Assembly: GCA_028583605.1 (NCBI GenBank)
Contig: CM053326.1
Coordinates: 1,358,350-1,422,349, forward strand
Source of the DNA: Dastarcus helophoroides
Lineage: Eukaryota > Arthropoda > Insecta > Coleoptera > Bothrideridae
DNA: 64,000 nucleotides
Direction of reading: 5' to 3'
The notes under the pieces are model-generated. The model had not been told where the DNA came from, searched no databases, and worked only from the letters and a program-made list of their open reading frames with translations. Numbering within the stretch: position 1 is the stretch's first letter; each line of letters starts with the position of its first letter. Of this stretch, positions 32,613 through 42,562 are shown in pieces. Made by a program: the position numbers and the translations under genes.

Positions 32613-33590
32613 ATTAATATAGCTCACGATGTATTTGTATAAACTTCATAATTATTTTTCTCGTGATTCCATATAAAATGATCTTCATTGTTGTGTAGAC
32701 AGAGACAATTTTTTTGCGCTGAATAACGCTCTGAGAACACCCATTGTAGGAATACAAGATTGCAGCAGACGTATACAGCTTTAGAAGCATGAGAAAGTAA
32801 CATACTGTAAATGAATGAAATAACACTTGAACAAGTGACTAAATTTGTACTTCGGCCATTATGTTTGCTAATGATATGTAAATGCAAGCAGAAAATTTCA
32901 AATGCTTTAAAGGCGATGGCGCGATCGCAAGATATAAGAACTAAGAGACAAATAGACGTTAGAAGTGTGAAATAATGACTCGAGAACAATGAATAAGGTT
33001 TAAACTAACTTAAGAAATTCTGTCCTTTGTGGCATCTTCGCATTGACGTTATGAATTCATCTTAAATCTGCGTTGAACCCTTTAATCAAATCGTTGATCG
33101 TTGATATGAAAGTTACCGGACATTTTATTTATTATTTCGACTCGTAGTAGACTACATGTGTAAATGTATTATCGTTGTGGGTTAGGTGGGTAATATGATA
33201 TATGATCACGATGACTTAAATAGAGGCTGGGCCCATACCTTAAGGAGTGTCTGGCATTTGAAAAATAAGACGTTTCAAATCAACGCCTCTGCTATTTTCA
33301 TAAGCTGTTTTTCTCATCAAATCTAAAATACTTTATTATAACCTAGAGATAAAGCTAGAATGCAAGCTGGTCAAGAATGCAAGGGATTTAATATGTGTAC
33401 AATGTTTACTGGAGAAGAACCAACGTTGATGAGTTGAGAGCTTTACGAATCGATCTGTCAGTTGTAGGCATTATTTTTGAACGATAGCACCAAGATTAAA
33501 CAAATCCACATACGGAGTAAGTCGTTTTATGGAGAAAATTTTGACTATAAACTTGAAATTTCGAGAAGAAACTCCAAGATATTTTAACAA
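32613..33590. other. Unassigned AT-rich sequence
   Basis: Minus-strand frames at 32614-32989 (up to 121 residues) have no recognised domain and overlap each other. I regard them as chance. Confidence 0.4.
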
Positions 33591-33592
33591 AA

Positions 33593-33758
33593 TGTAGTTA
33601 TAAAATTTATTTATAACGAATCCTCTAGAAATGTTTGATAATGGCAGTTAAGCGCTCTACATCTTTCTGCAAACGATAAGTCTTATCTAAGGGAAGTTCC
33701 GTTCTAGAAACCGGAACGGTACCTATAAATACGCGGTCGTCATTCCCTTGATTTTGTA
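33593..33758 (+). mobile_element. L1 LTR fragment, U3/promoter part
   Basis: It begins TTTAACAAAATG (a diverged TGTAACA start), then GGCAGTTAAGCG, TTCTAGAA (33702-33709) and TATAAATA (33724-33731), and ends soon after CATTCCCTTG. The downstream half is missing. Confidence 0.62.
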
Positions 33759-33794
33759 TTACTGGGATTTCTGCCCCTTGGATGGAATCATCCC

Positions 33795-34080
33795 TACTAT
33801 ATAGTGGTTCTTATTTACCATAACACGCCGCCATTAGAAGAATGTCTTCTATTATGCAATATATGTCCCGACGAAAGTACCATTCGTTCTTCATCCTCTC
33901 GCCATCTTTCAGATAGACCAAGTATGTCCCACTTTATGTGTTTCAACTCAGTTTCAAGTTCCTGGAGTTTTTCGTCCACCATCAACGTTCTGTTGTTATA
34001 TGTCGCCATAAACAATATTCTTTGCTGTTTTCGTATATGGTGGTAGCCTGGTCGACTCCGCATCATTAGCATCCTCTATC
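33795..34080 (-). pseudogene. RTE-like LINE endonuclease N-terminal fragment
   Basis: The minus frame (33815-34072) reads ATYNNRTLMVDEKLQELETE, LKHIKWDILGLSE and EERMVLSSGHILHNRR. These match the start of the apurinic-type endonuclease domain of RTE elements, often annotated as craniofacial development protein 2-like. It stops after about 80 residues. It may belong to the same LINE family as the C-termini at 28.5-29.1 kb, but that is inference. Confidence 0.78.
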
Positions 34081-34256
34081 CCTCTGCCTCTGCGGCTGCT
34101 ATCATAGCCTGGTTTCGAGGGACTGCTGAAGACTGAGGGCTTTGCTTTTGTTTTATTTCTCATTTAGTCTCATTTAGTCATTGGTTAGAGATTTATTAAG
34201 TAGGTTTCATCTAGGACTGCCCATGATACGTCTGATTTTTTTTCATTGATTCTGTT

Positions 34257-34464
34257 TGGTGGAACGGACTGGTCCTTGGTTATCTTCAAAAATTGAAATA
34301 CAGAACTTGTCCCCTGAAACCAAGAAAGATTAAAAAAACAACAAAGGTTGCTCTCTCAGTTTCTCTCCGAAGATGACAGCTTGGCTGTCGAAACGCGTTA
34401 GAGCAACCTTTGTTGTGTTTTTTAATCTTTCTTGGTTTCAGGGAACAAGTTCTGTATTTCAATT
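34257..34464. mobile_element. PalA copy with asymmetrical centre
   Basis: The left arm begins TTGGTGGAACGGACTGGTCC and ends CAACAAAGGTTGCTCT (34354). The right arm begins AGAGCAACCTTTGTTG (34400). Between them only one copy of the core remains, so the transcript would fold as a long stem topped by the hammerhead-like hairpin. It is directly followed by the solo LTR at 34470. Confidence 0.82.
34340..34414 (+). ncRNA. Hammerhead-like RNA motif in PalA
   Basis: Helix I AACAAAGGUUGCUCU (34340-34354) pairs perfectly with AGAGCAACCUUUGUU (34400-34414). Between lie a 12-nt linker, box CCGAAGA (34367-34373), one extra U, helix II GACAGC-UUG-GCUGUC (34375-34389), GAAA (34390-34393), CGCG (34394-34397) and UU. 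The order is that of a type-I hammerhead, but the linker, the extra U and the C in the box depart from the canonical core. Activity is doubtful. Confidence 0.32.
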
Positions 34465-34469
34465 GATAT

Positions 34470-34780
34470 TGTAACAAGATGTAATTATAAATTTTAATTG
34501 GGAATTTTCTAGAAAATTTGATAAGGGGAAGCGACCGCGATAATAAATCAAACGGCAGATTAGTGTTCCAGATTTTTCTGCAAACGTTTATCCGCTGAAT
34601 TTTTCCAGAAGCCGAAACGGGGCCTATATATAGCGTGTCCGGTCGGCTTTCCCTCAGTTAGAAGTACATGAATAAGTTAGTTAATTGGACAGTGTTAGTG
34701 AATTGTGTTCCTAGTTCAGTTTAGAAATAAAGTGGTTACAATTCACCAAGTGTTAATCATTCGAACCGATAAGCGCAACA
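34470..34780 (+). mobile_element. Solo LTR, family L1, copy F, with target duplication
   Basis: This 311-bp unit runs from TGTAACAAGATG to AAGCGCAACA, flanked on both sides by ATAT (34466-34469 and 34781-34784). It contains TTCCAGAA (34603-34610), TATATATA (34625-34632) and AATAAAG. The exact flanking duplication shows a clean insertion followed by LTR-LTR recombination. Confidence 0.82.
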
Positions 34781-34784
34781 ATAT

Positions 34785-35243
34785 AACTGCTTACATTATA
34801 CATATATGTTACACAATATGCATGTGACTGAGTTTTGGGGTCCGTGTTTACCTGGCGCCTAGAGCCGGCACTCGGCTCGCTCTATTCCAATCTTCAATTA
34901 TTATTTTTATAAACTTGATTCGAAATATACATTGGCGACACGATCTTTTAGGAAATCAAATAGAAAGGTATTGTGGACATACTTGAAAATGCAATTCATG
35001 ATTAAGAGATCTTATCTGAATGACAAGTAGTTTTACTTTATTGTTTAGTATAACATATCACAAATAAACAACCATATAGATTCTTCGAGGCCCTTATAGG
35101 TTTTTTTTTTAAATTAGGTAGCAAGAAACGGTATCTACATACTAGGAATTTTTGAAATTAATAGTAATAGTAATAAATAATTTACCGTGGGACTGAATTA
35201 ATTTATCTTTTAAAAATATACAGTATTGAAAAATTTGGATAAA
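34785..35243. other. Unassigned AT-rich sequence
   Basis: No gene, array or known repeat was seen. Confidence 0.4.
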
Positions 35244-36503
35244 GGCGGGACATTCAAATTCCGACGCATGCGCAATTGGTTCAGTTGTACAACTACTTGT
35301 CTAAAAGTTGGTTTGACTTGTCCAGCAGTTGGTTTGAGTGGTGTGGCTACTTGTCTAACAGTTGGTTTGACTTGTACTACTTTCTGTCTAAGATTTGGTT
35401 TCAGTTGTACAACTACTTGTCTAGGAATTGGTTTAACTTGTCTAACAGTTGGTTTGACTTGTCTAACAGTTGGTTTGACTTGTCTAACAGTTGGTTTGAC
35501 TTGTCTAACAGTTGGTTTGACTTGTACAACTACTTGTCTAACAGTTGGTTTGACTTGTATAGATATTTGTCTAACAGTTGGTTTTACTTGTCTAACAGTT
35601 GGTTTTAGTTGTCCAACTACTTGTCTAGGAGTTGATTTGACTTGTCAATAGCTGGTTTTAGTTGTACAACTACTTGTCTAGGATTTGGTTTGACTTGTCT
35701 AACAGTTGATTTGACTTGTCTAACAGTTGGTTTGACTTGTACAACTACTTGTCTAACAGTTGGTTTGACTTGCATAGGTACTTGTCTAACAACTGGTTTT
35801 GGTTGTCCAAGTACGTGTCTAGGAGTTGGTTTAACTTGTCTAATAGTTGGTTTTAGTTGTCCAACTACTTGTCTAACCGTTGATTTAACTTGTCTAACAG
35901 GTTTGAGTTGTACAACTGAAATAATCTGTTAGACAAATTAAACCAACTCCTAGACACGCAGTTGGACAACTAAAATGAATTGCTAGACAAGTAAAACCAA
36001 TGTTTTTTTCAATTTATTTAACATTCATGAAGAATAAAGTAAAACTAACTGTTAGACAAGTACCTATGAAAGTCAAACAAGTAGTTGCACAACTAAAACC
36101 AACTATTAGACAAGTTAAACCAACTCCTAGACACGTATTTGGACAATTAAAACCAGCTGTTAGACAAGTACCTATGCAAGTCAAACCAACTGTTAGACAA
36201 GTAGTTGTACAAGTCAAACCAACTGTTAGACAAGTCAAACCAAATCCTAGACAAGTAGTTATACAAGTCAAACCAACTGTTAGACAAGTCAAATCAACTG
36301 CTAGACAAGTCAAACCAACTCCTAGATAAGTAGTTGTACAACTAAAATCAACTGTTAGACAAGTAGTTATACAAGTCAAACCAACTGTTAGACAAGTAGT
36401 TGTACAACTCAAACCGACTGCTGGACAAGTCAAACCAACTATTAGACAAGTAGTTGTACAACAAAACCAATTGCGCATGCGTCGGAATTGCAATTTCCCG
36501 CCC
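35244..36503. mobile_element. Foldback element with 21-bp minisatellite arms
   Basis: The left end GGCGGGACATTCAAATTCCG and the right end, reversed, GGCGGGAAATTGCAATTCCG are followed by CGACGCATGCGCAATTGG in both. Each arm is a tandem array of a 21-bp unit (ACTTGTCTAACAGTTGGTTTG and variants such as TTGTACAACTACTTGTCTAA). Left arm about 35262-35918, right arm about 35925-36489. Since 21 is a multiple of 3, frames remain open (CLTVGLT or RQVKPTV repeats). No transposase is present. It resembles foldback (FB/Galileo-style) elements. Confidence 0.85.
36000..36036 (+). mobile_element. M1 deletion remnant inside the foldback element
   Basis: TGTTTTTTTCAATTTATTTA plus ACATT, the head of M1, is joined directly to CATGAAGAATAAA, its tail; the middle is gone. 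It interrupts the right arm of the foldback element. Confidence 0.6.
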
Positions 36504-36550
36504 TTTTGTGCGCCAGAACCCTCCTAGGTATACTACTAGCAACAGTTGCT

Positions 36551-36630
36551 CGATAGTCAAGCTTCAGGGGACAAGATTTGTATATCAATTTTTGAAGATA
36601 ACCAAGGACCAGTCCGTTCCGCCAAAAAAA
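36551..36630 (+). mobile_element. PalA terminal fragment
   Basis: CGATAGTCAAGC is joined to TTCAGGGGACAAGATTTG, CAATTTTTGAAGATAACC and CAGTCCGTTCCGCCAAA. The central part is deleted. Confidence 0.7.
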
Positions 36631-36639
36631 TAAGGGACA

Positions 36640-36945
36640 CTGTTTCACTATTAATCATGGCTCTATCGACGCGCTTATCTACTCAATAAAAGTCTGACAC
36701 TGAATGATAAAATTGTAAGATATTTATGTTGAAAAAACTCGTATATTTTTGTGGTGCATCGTGAATTGGAGCAGCTGGATCGCCTGGACGATCGTTGTAA
36801 CCTAAATGGCAACGGCAAATCAAGTTAAAAGTTCATTTTATTAAGTTAATTTATCAGCTTAAACTATTGACATTTTAGTAAAAACTTATCGATACTATCG
36901 ACCACTGGTGGGTGCCGTATAGGCACTGTGGAACTGCAGCACCCC
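36640..36945. other. Unassigned sequence
   Basis: Nothing is recognised. TATCGATACTATCGA near 36888 resembles words in the 58.7-kb repeat. Confidence 0.35.
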
Positions 36946-37616
36946 CAATTTCGCTTACGAGTTTTTTTCTCAACATTTTCTGAACACTTTTCATTACACA
37001 ATTTTTTGTAGAAATTTTAAATTTTCTCCGATTTCTTTTTATAGAAATTTTAGGTTTCTTTCACGAAGTTACGACATTTAAAAACCTATTTTATTTTTAA
37101 TTTTGATCAAAATTACATTTTCAAAAACTAATTTTTGTAAAAGTTTTGAGGAAGAAATCAATATTTCGAGTAGGAATTAAAATATTAAGAAAATAACCCA
37201 AATTTATTAGAAAATATCAACATTTTGAGCAAATAATTACAATTTCAAGAAAAAATCTAAATCCAACTCATCTCGCCTTTTACTATTTCTCTAAAAAATA
37301 AATTAATAACGGTATTTTCCAATTTTTATCCCAAATCTCTGTTTGTATAAAAATTTTGAGTTTTTTTTCAGATATCTCGATTTTTTTAAAAAAAATTTGA
37401 TTTTATCTGTTTCCATTTTTTCCTAAATGCTTTATAAAAAGAAGTTTTCTTGACATTTCCATTTTACCTGAAAGTGTTCTTAAAATTTCTTCTAGAAATT
37501 CCAGCTTCTCCAGATTTCTCTATGTTCGTCTAATTTGGTTTAAAAATTGTCAAGTTTTTTCACGACACTTTGACAATTTAAAGTTCATTTTATTTTGTAG
37601 TTTTGACAAAAAATGT

Positions 37617-37840
37617 TCGTTTTTTTCAATTTATTTAACATTTCTTCGGCCCAGTTTGGAAATATTTAATTTTTTTTATGGTTTGTTGACAATTTTCTAA
37701 ACAGTTTTTGAAATGCGACTACGTGATATTTAAATTTATGGAAAACGTCACTTCATGACAGTTCACAAATTAAGAGGTTATTTTATAAATAAAATAACCT
37801 CTTAATTTGTGAACTGTCATAAAGTGACGTTTTCAATGTT
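37617..37840 (+). mobile_element. M1 copy with a secondary hairpin
   Basis: The head is GTTTTTTTCAATTTATTTAA, then TTCGGCCCAGTTTGGAAATA, TGGTTTGTTGACAATTTTCT and AACGTCACTTCATG, as in the 57-kb copy. At ACGTCACTTCATGACA it runs into a hairpin (37745-37830) in place of the normal tail. Confidence 0.7.
37745..37830. repeat. Hairpin with 41-bp arms
   Basis: Arms 37745-37785 and 37790-37830 are reverse complements with one mismatch and a 4-base loop. The outer part ACGTCACTT belongs to M1. Confidence 0.85.
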
Positions 37841-37953
37841 AAAACATAGAGTAGGAATAATGAAAAATAGGAGACCAAAAATTAGATATGGAAAAAATAA
37901 AAATTTTGTTTTTTTTGATAAATTAGGAAAATATAAAAAAAATACATAAAAAA

Positions 37954-38011
37954 GTTGTAGCATTGGACATCGATGTTTCGCTCTCATTTGAGCTCGTCAG
38001 CAGTGCATAAC
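37954..38011 (-). ncRNA. Candidate minimal type-I hammerhead ribozyme
   Basis: On the minus strand: helix I 5' side GUUAUGCACUG (38001-38011); conserved box CUGACGA (37994-38000); helix II GCUC-loop AAAUGA-GAGC (37980-37993); conserved GAAA (37976-37979); helix III CAUCGAUG (37968-37975), fully self-complementary; then UC (37966-37967), making a GUC triplet; then helix I 3' side CAAUGCUACAAC (37954-37965). GCACUG pairs with CAAUGC at five of six positions. Cleavage is predicted after the C at 37966. All catalytic-core bases fit the CUGANGA...GAAA...UH consensus. Helix III is too short for a monomer but can form 8 bp between two copies, as for hammerheads of Penelope-like elements and retrozymes. 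No reverse transcriptase of that kind lies nearby. Confidence 0.68.
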
Positions 38012-38159
38012 ATGGAAAGGGAAAAATGAGGAAGAAATACTTAAAAATAATTTTTTTTTTAAATATATAAAAGAAAAATAGAGAAATTTTAACAGGAATA
38101 GACGTTTCATCATCAATTTTTGTGTTAAAAATTTACTGTGTTAAAAATTTAAATATTTG

Positions 38160-38237
38160 AAGCTCGATCCACAAGAAACAACTACTCCGAGGGCTAATAC
38201 CCCTTCCGGCATTGAACTACACTTGTGGGTCGAGCTT
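38160..38237. repeat. Hairpin with 16-bp arms and structured loop
   Basis: AAGCTCGATCCACAAG (38160-38175) pairs with CTTGTGGGTCGAGCTT (38222-38237), with one G-T pair. The 46-base loop contains CCGAGGG...CCC.TTCCGG, a possible inner stem. It lies about 150 bp from the hammerhead motif and may belong to the same element. Confidence 0.6.
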
Positions 38238-38649
38238 AAAAGAATAAAAAATGTTTGGAAAAAACCCTGAAAGTTTTATAAAAATTTTAATATTTTGGGA
38301 AAAACAAACAATTTCGACTTTTTTGTAAAAGATCTTTCAAATTTTTGGTCAAATTTCGATTTTTTCTCCACGAAATTTTGATTATTTTTCTATGAAATTT
38401 GTTTTTCTCTAAACATTTTATGCAAAGAATTTTTTTGAAATTTAGTCTTTTCCTGGAGATTTTGTCTTTAAAATATTTTTTCTTGTAAACATTTTGATTT
38501 CTATGTAATTTGTTTTGGAAATTTACAAGTTTTTTTAACTAAATTTTAACATTTTAAAGGACCAAAGAAAATTTTAAATCGGAATTACCAATTTTTTTAG
38601 AAATGTTAAATTAATTCTTGAAATTCTCAAGTTCGAATTTAAAATTCAA

Positions 38650-41030
38650 ATTTCGATAAATAAGAGAAATTTAAAGATTAAGCTTAAAATTTCAAGAGAG
38701 CAAATTATATTTCTAAAAAAAGTTGAAATTTCTTTTTAGTAAACATTTTTCAAAAAAATAACATATTCGGAATTAAAGAAAATTTTTTGATATTAATTAA
38801 TTGTCAAAAATATTCTTATAATTTCGACATTTAAAGTGGGAATTATTGAATTTTTTGAGAAAAAGAGTCAACGTTTCTAGAAGAGTCACAAAATTTCGAA
38901 ATTAAAATTAATCAAAATGTTGAAAAAAGTTCATTAACAATTTACTGTTCTAATTTAATTTTTTTCTAGTAATTTTGAAGTCGTCGAGAAATTTCAAAAA
39001 TCAAATATTCCAGCTTGAAGCCAATTTTTTGTAATTAAAATTCAAATTATGGCAATTTATTTGTACATAAAATGGAAGCTTTTTTTTGGAAGTTTGCTTC
39101 CAAAACTTTGCACAATTTTAAAAATAGAGATTTTTGTTATTAATTTTTTTAATTCGAATAATTTTCTCAAAAAATGTAAATTAAAAAAACAGTACCACTT
39201 TTAAAAAATAAAGCCAAAGTTATCAAAAAAGTCGAACTTTTAAGAAAAAGCTAAATCTTAAAAAATTTCGAAATTTTCATTGAAAGTCAAATTTTCAAAC
39301 AAAAATAGGAATTGCGAAAAAAAATTTCAGTTTTTAAAATGGTCGACATTTTTAATAGTTTTGGGAATGTGAATAAAAGACGTTGAATTTTTTGAATGTT
39401 GTAGAAAATTCAAAATTATCGAAAAATTCGTAATAATCAAAAAAATTTGAAAAGGTAAAATTTTGAATAAAGTCGAAATTTTCATTGGTTCAAGTTTAAA
39501 AGGAATCTTTTCTTTTAAGTCGAAGATTTAATTGGTAATATTTAAAAAAATGTATAAATGAAATTTTAAAAAAAATCAAGCTTTCAAAAAGAGTCGAAAT
39601 TTTGAAAAAAAGTCGTAGTTTTGAATCGAAATTTTACGAAATGTTAGTCGAAATTTTCAATAAAAGGTTTTAGAAATGTCTGACTTAAAAAAAAATCACA
39701 ATTTTCAAGTAAAGAATTGACAGTTTGCAAAAAATGTCAAAATTTTGAAAATAGTTGAAATTAAAAAAATAGTCATTTTAAGTTTCCAAAGATTTTAAAT
39801 TTTGGAAAATGACTAAAATTTTGAAAAATTCTAACATTTGAAAAGGCTGGGATTTACAACAAAGTGAGAATTAAAATAAAAAGTCGAAAATTTCAAAAAA
39901 GTGCAGATTCAAGAAAAGGTTAAAATTTTCAATGAAGAAAGTCGAAATTTGTTGACAAGGTAAAACTTTTCAAAATCTTTCAAATTTTCAAAAGCAGTCA
40001 AAATTTTGCAAAAGAAGAAATTTTCAAAAAGAAAAGGTCGAAATTAAAAAAAAATATCAAAAATTACAAGAGATTTGAGAATTTTTAGGGAATTTACGAA
40101 ATAATTCGAAATTTAAAAAACGTCTAAATTTTAAATAGTTGGGAAGTTTGCACTCAACTTTTTAATAAAAACCAATACTTTCGAAACCGGAATATTGAAA
40201 ACAGATGGATCGGGGGTTTTCAAAAGTCGAAATATTGAGAAGTTAAAATTTTGGAAAAAGTTTAAATTTTTGGTAGTTAAAATTTGGAATCAAAGTGTAA
40301 CATTTTTTAAAAAGTTGAAATTTTAGGTCAAAAAAATTAGAATTTTGAAAAAATGTCAAACATTTCATAAAATTTCGATATTTCGAAAAAAACCGAACTT
40401 TTGAAAGAATTTTGAAAATTAAGAAGTAGCGAAATTTTCTACAAAAAAAATTAAAAAATAATCGAAACTTTGCAAAAAAAGTCGAAATGTTGAAAAATAG
40501 TTGACATTTAAATAAAAACCAGTCAAAATTACTAAGAATCGAAATTTTTAATAAAAAAAAGTGTCCAGTTTTAAAAAAATTTACATTTTCAGAAAAAGTA
40601 AGAATTTTCAAATGGTAAAAATTAAAAAAAATGTAATAGTTTAAAAAAAATACAAAAAAACAGAACACCAAAAAGTCTAAATATTTACGAAAATACGGAA
40701 ATTTTTAAAAGAGTATTCACAGTTTTTCAGAAAAGTCAGTCAGGTCGAGATTACAAGGAAAAAAACTAAACTTTGCAATACAGTCGAAATTTGATAAAAT
40801 CCAATCTTCAAAAAAGAGAAGAATACTCAAGTTATACAACTTAAAATACAATTTGGCTTGAAGTTTTGAGAATAAAATCAACATTTTCTCAGAAAGTGTT
40901 TCTAATCCAGCTTTTAAAAAAAAGTTCTTTATTGTAAACTCGTAATTTTGGGATGAACGTTGCATGAATTTGTGTAAAATTTTGAAAAGGAAACTTCTAA
41001 AAAACTTTAGGGTAAAATAAAAATTATGTC
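38650..41030. repeat. A-rich low-complexity block
   Basis: AAAAGTCGAAATTTTGAAAAA-type words in irregular spacing; the + strand skew is opposite to the preceding block. A 142-residue minus frame (40243-40671) rich in F, L, K and N is the product of this composition, not a gene. Confidence 0.65.
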
Positions 41031-41049
41031 AAGTACATACAAATTCAAC

Positions 41050-41155
41050 GAACCGAAATGAACCGTTTTTTCCGGTTCTGTTCCGGTTCTCGTTCCTACA
41101 GAAATAACGGTTTTTTTGTTTCCGGTTTTCGGTTCAGTTCTGTTTCGAAGCCCTG
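41050..41155 (-). mobile_element. Possible hAT-type terminus with GGTTC repeats
   Basis: On the minus strand it begins CAGGGCTTCGAAACAGAACT, similar to hAT ends starting CAGGG, followed by subterminal GAACCG/CCGGAAC repeats. The opposite end was not found and no duplication is seen, so this is tentative. The overlapping 82-residue plus frame is not a recognised protein. Confidence 0.35.
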
Positions 41156-41159
41156 GTTG

Positions 41160-41775
41160 CGTCTACAAAGAAAGCAAGATGAATCGTCGTATTTGCACAA
41201 ATTTATTTTCAAAATATTCCGCACTGTTCACAATTTAAAATTAACTTTCTTCTCCAGTTCGCCATCACTGTCAGCCGATTGTTGTGCGAAAAAACTAATC
41301 GCTTAACGACTTGTTGGGTGCTCTTCAATCATTCATCGCTTAATTAGTATTTTCGTACATACTTTCGAATACGAAGTCGTTGTATTATATTAAAAGTAGA
41401 TTTTACTCCCTAAGAGGACGAATTGAAAAAACCGCTGATACAAGTGACTTTTATTTATAAAGTGAAACCTTAGCACTAATTTTCACATTTCTAGATTCAA
41501 AGATGACGATTTTTCATATAAATTTTCATTCCCTTTTAAACACCCTTGAGGGAGGAATTGTCAAAAATCCTCTCTTACAATTAGTGCTCACCTATGGTAT
41601 ATGGGGAACTCGTGTACAAAATTTTGTGCTTTTAGATTCATCAGCTTAGGTCGTGTGCTGTTTGCCAGTCAGTGTTTAGAGTTTTATTAAATAGATGAAT
41701 AGGAAAATAGGTGCTGACGCGAAAACATATCCTCTTATGAGGCAACACACGATTATTTACAATAATTAAATTAGA
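41160..41775. other. Unassigned sequence
   Basis: Nothing recognised. Confidence 0.4.
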
Positions 41776-41779
41776 TTTT

Positions 41780-41935
41780 GATGGAACGGACTGGTTCTTG
41801 GTTATCTTCAAAAATTGAAACACAGAACTTGTCCCCTGAAGCCAAGAAAAATTAAAAAACACAACAAAGGTAGCAACCTTTGTTGTGTTTTTTAATTTTT
41901 CTTGGTTTCAGGGGACAAGTTCTGTGTTTCAATTA
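41780..41935. mobile_element. PalA copy with the core deleted
   Basis: The left side starts ATGGAACGGACTGGTTC. The palindrome proper runs from ATTGAAACACAGAACTTGTC (41815) to its mirror ending at 41935, centred on CAACAAAGGTAGCAACCTTT. The hammerhead-like centre is missing, leaving an almost perfect ~58-bp-arm hairpin. Confidence 0.82.
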
Positions 41936-42167
41936 AATTAGAGTTCGTTTAATTTAAAAATCTAATTTTTTAAATATTTCCGCAGTTTCTCTGAATAGAA
42001 CTAGAAAATGTAACTAATTAAATCCATTACATTTCATCTTGCTGAATTAAGTTGAAGCAAACTCTTACCTATTCCATTAGTGATAAATTACACTTTTAAA
42101 ATTGCTGAGTTTTTTGCATGTTAAAATGCGACAAATGTATCATACCTAGCCTTAAACATAAATGTAT

Positions 42168-42557
42168 TGTAACGCAATGTAAATAGATAGAATAGAATTT
42201 AGTGCGTAAGAAAAGTTTCTAGAAAGATCTGATAAGGGGAAAGCGGCCGCGATAACGAAACAAACGGCAGATAAGCGTTCCAGAAATTTCGGCAAAAGAT
42301 AAGCCTTATCTGCCGAAAAGTTCTAGAAGCCAGGAGCCAAAACTATAAAAGGCGGTCAGCTTTCCCTCGAGTAAGTTAGTTAGAGTCGGTGTAGTTAAGT
42401 AGTGAGTTAACAGTTAGAAATTAATAAGTGAGTTAGCAGTTATAAATCAATAAGTGAGTTAATTGTTCAGTTGTAGTGATTCGAGTTGAGTTTGAAAATA
42501 AAGTGGGTATTATTCAATTCACGTGTTAATCAATTTGAATCGATAAAGCCCGTAACA
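42168..42557 (+). mobile_element. Solo LTR, family L1, copy B, with target duplication
   Basis: This 390-bp unit runs from TGTAACGCAATG to CCCGTAACA, flanked by GTAT on both sides (42164-42167 and 42558-42561). It holds TTCTAGAA (42321-42328), TATAAAAGG (42344-42352) and AATAAA (42497-42502). Against copy A it has an extra AGTGAGTTA-type repeat downstream of the TATA box. It is the best-defined L1 copy. Confidence 0.85.
42321..42352 (+). promoter_or_regulatory. LTR core promoter: TTCTAGAA element plus TATA box
   Basis: TTCTAGAA (42321-42328) lies 15 bp before TATAAAAGG (42344-42352), the same spacing as in copy A. GATAAG-type sites lie upstream, within 42225-42312. Confidence 0.5.
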
Positions 42558-42562
42558 GTATA

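Larger units (their letters stand above)
36950..38645. repeat. T-rich low-complexity block carrying inserted elements
   Basis: Loose TTTTTTCAAAATTT and GAAATTTTGA words are diverged and not arranged in an array. It hosts an M1 copy, two hairpins and the hammerhead motif, which are listed separately. No gene is seen. Confidence 0.6.

Noticed and set aside
35226..36493. Cysteine-rich CLTVGLT and RQVKPTV repeat proteins
   Set aside because: The 21-bp minisatellite stays open in several frames and on both strands. The mirror-image arms show that it is a foldback element.
35244..36503. CRISPR-like regular repeats
   Set aside because: There are no unique spacers between repeats; units are contiguous 21-bp minisatellites in a eukaryotic setting.
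38160..38237. Twister or HDV-type ribozyme
   Set aside because: The stem-loop lacks the conserved core bases of either class that I could identify.
40243..40671. 142-residue minus-strand frame rich in F, L, K and N
   Set aside because: The composition is that of the low-complexity DNA; no start context, domain or conservation between similar tracts.
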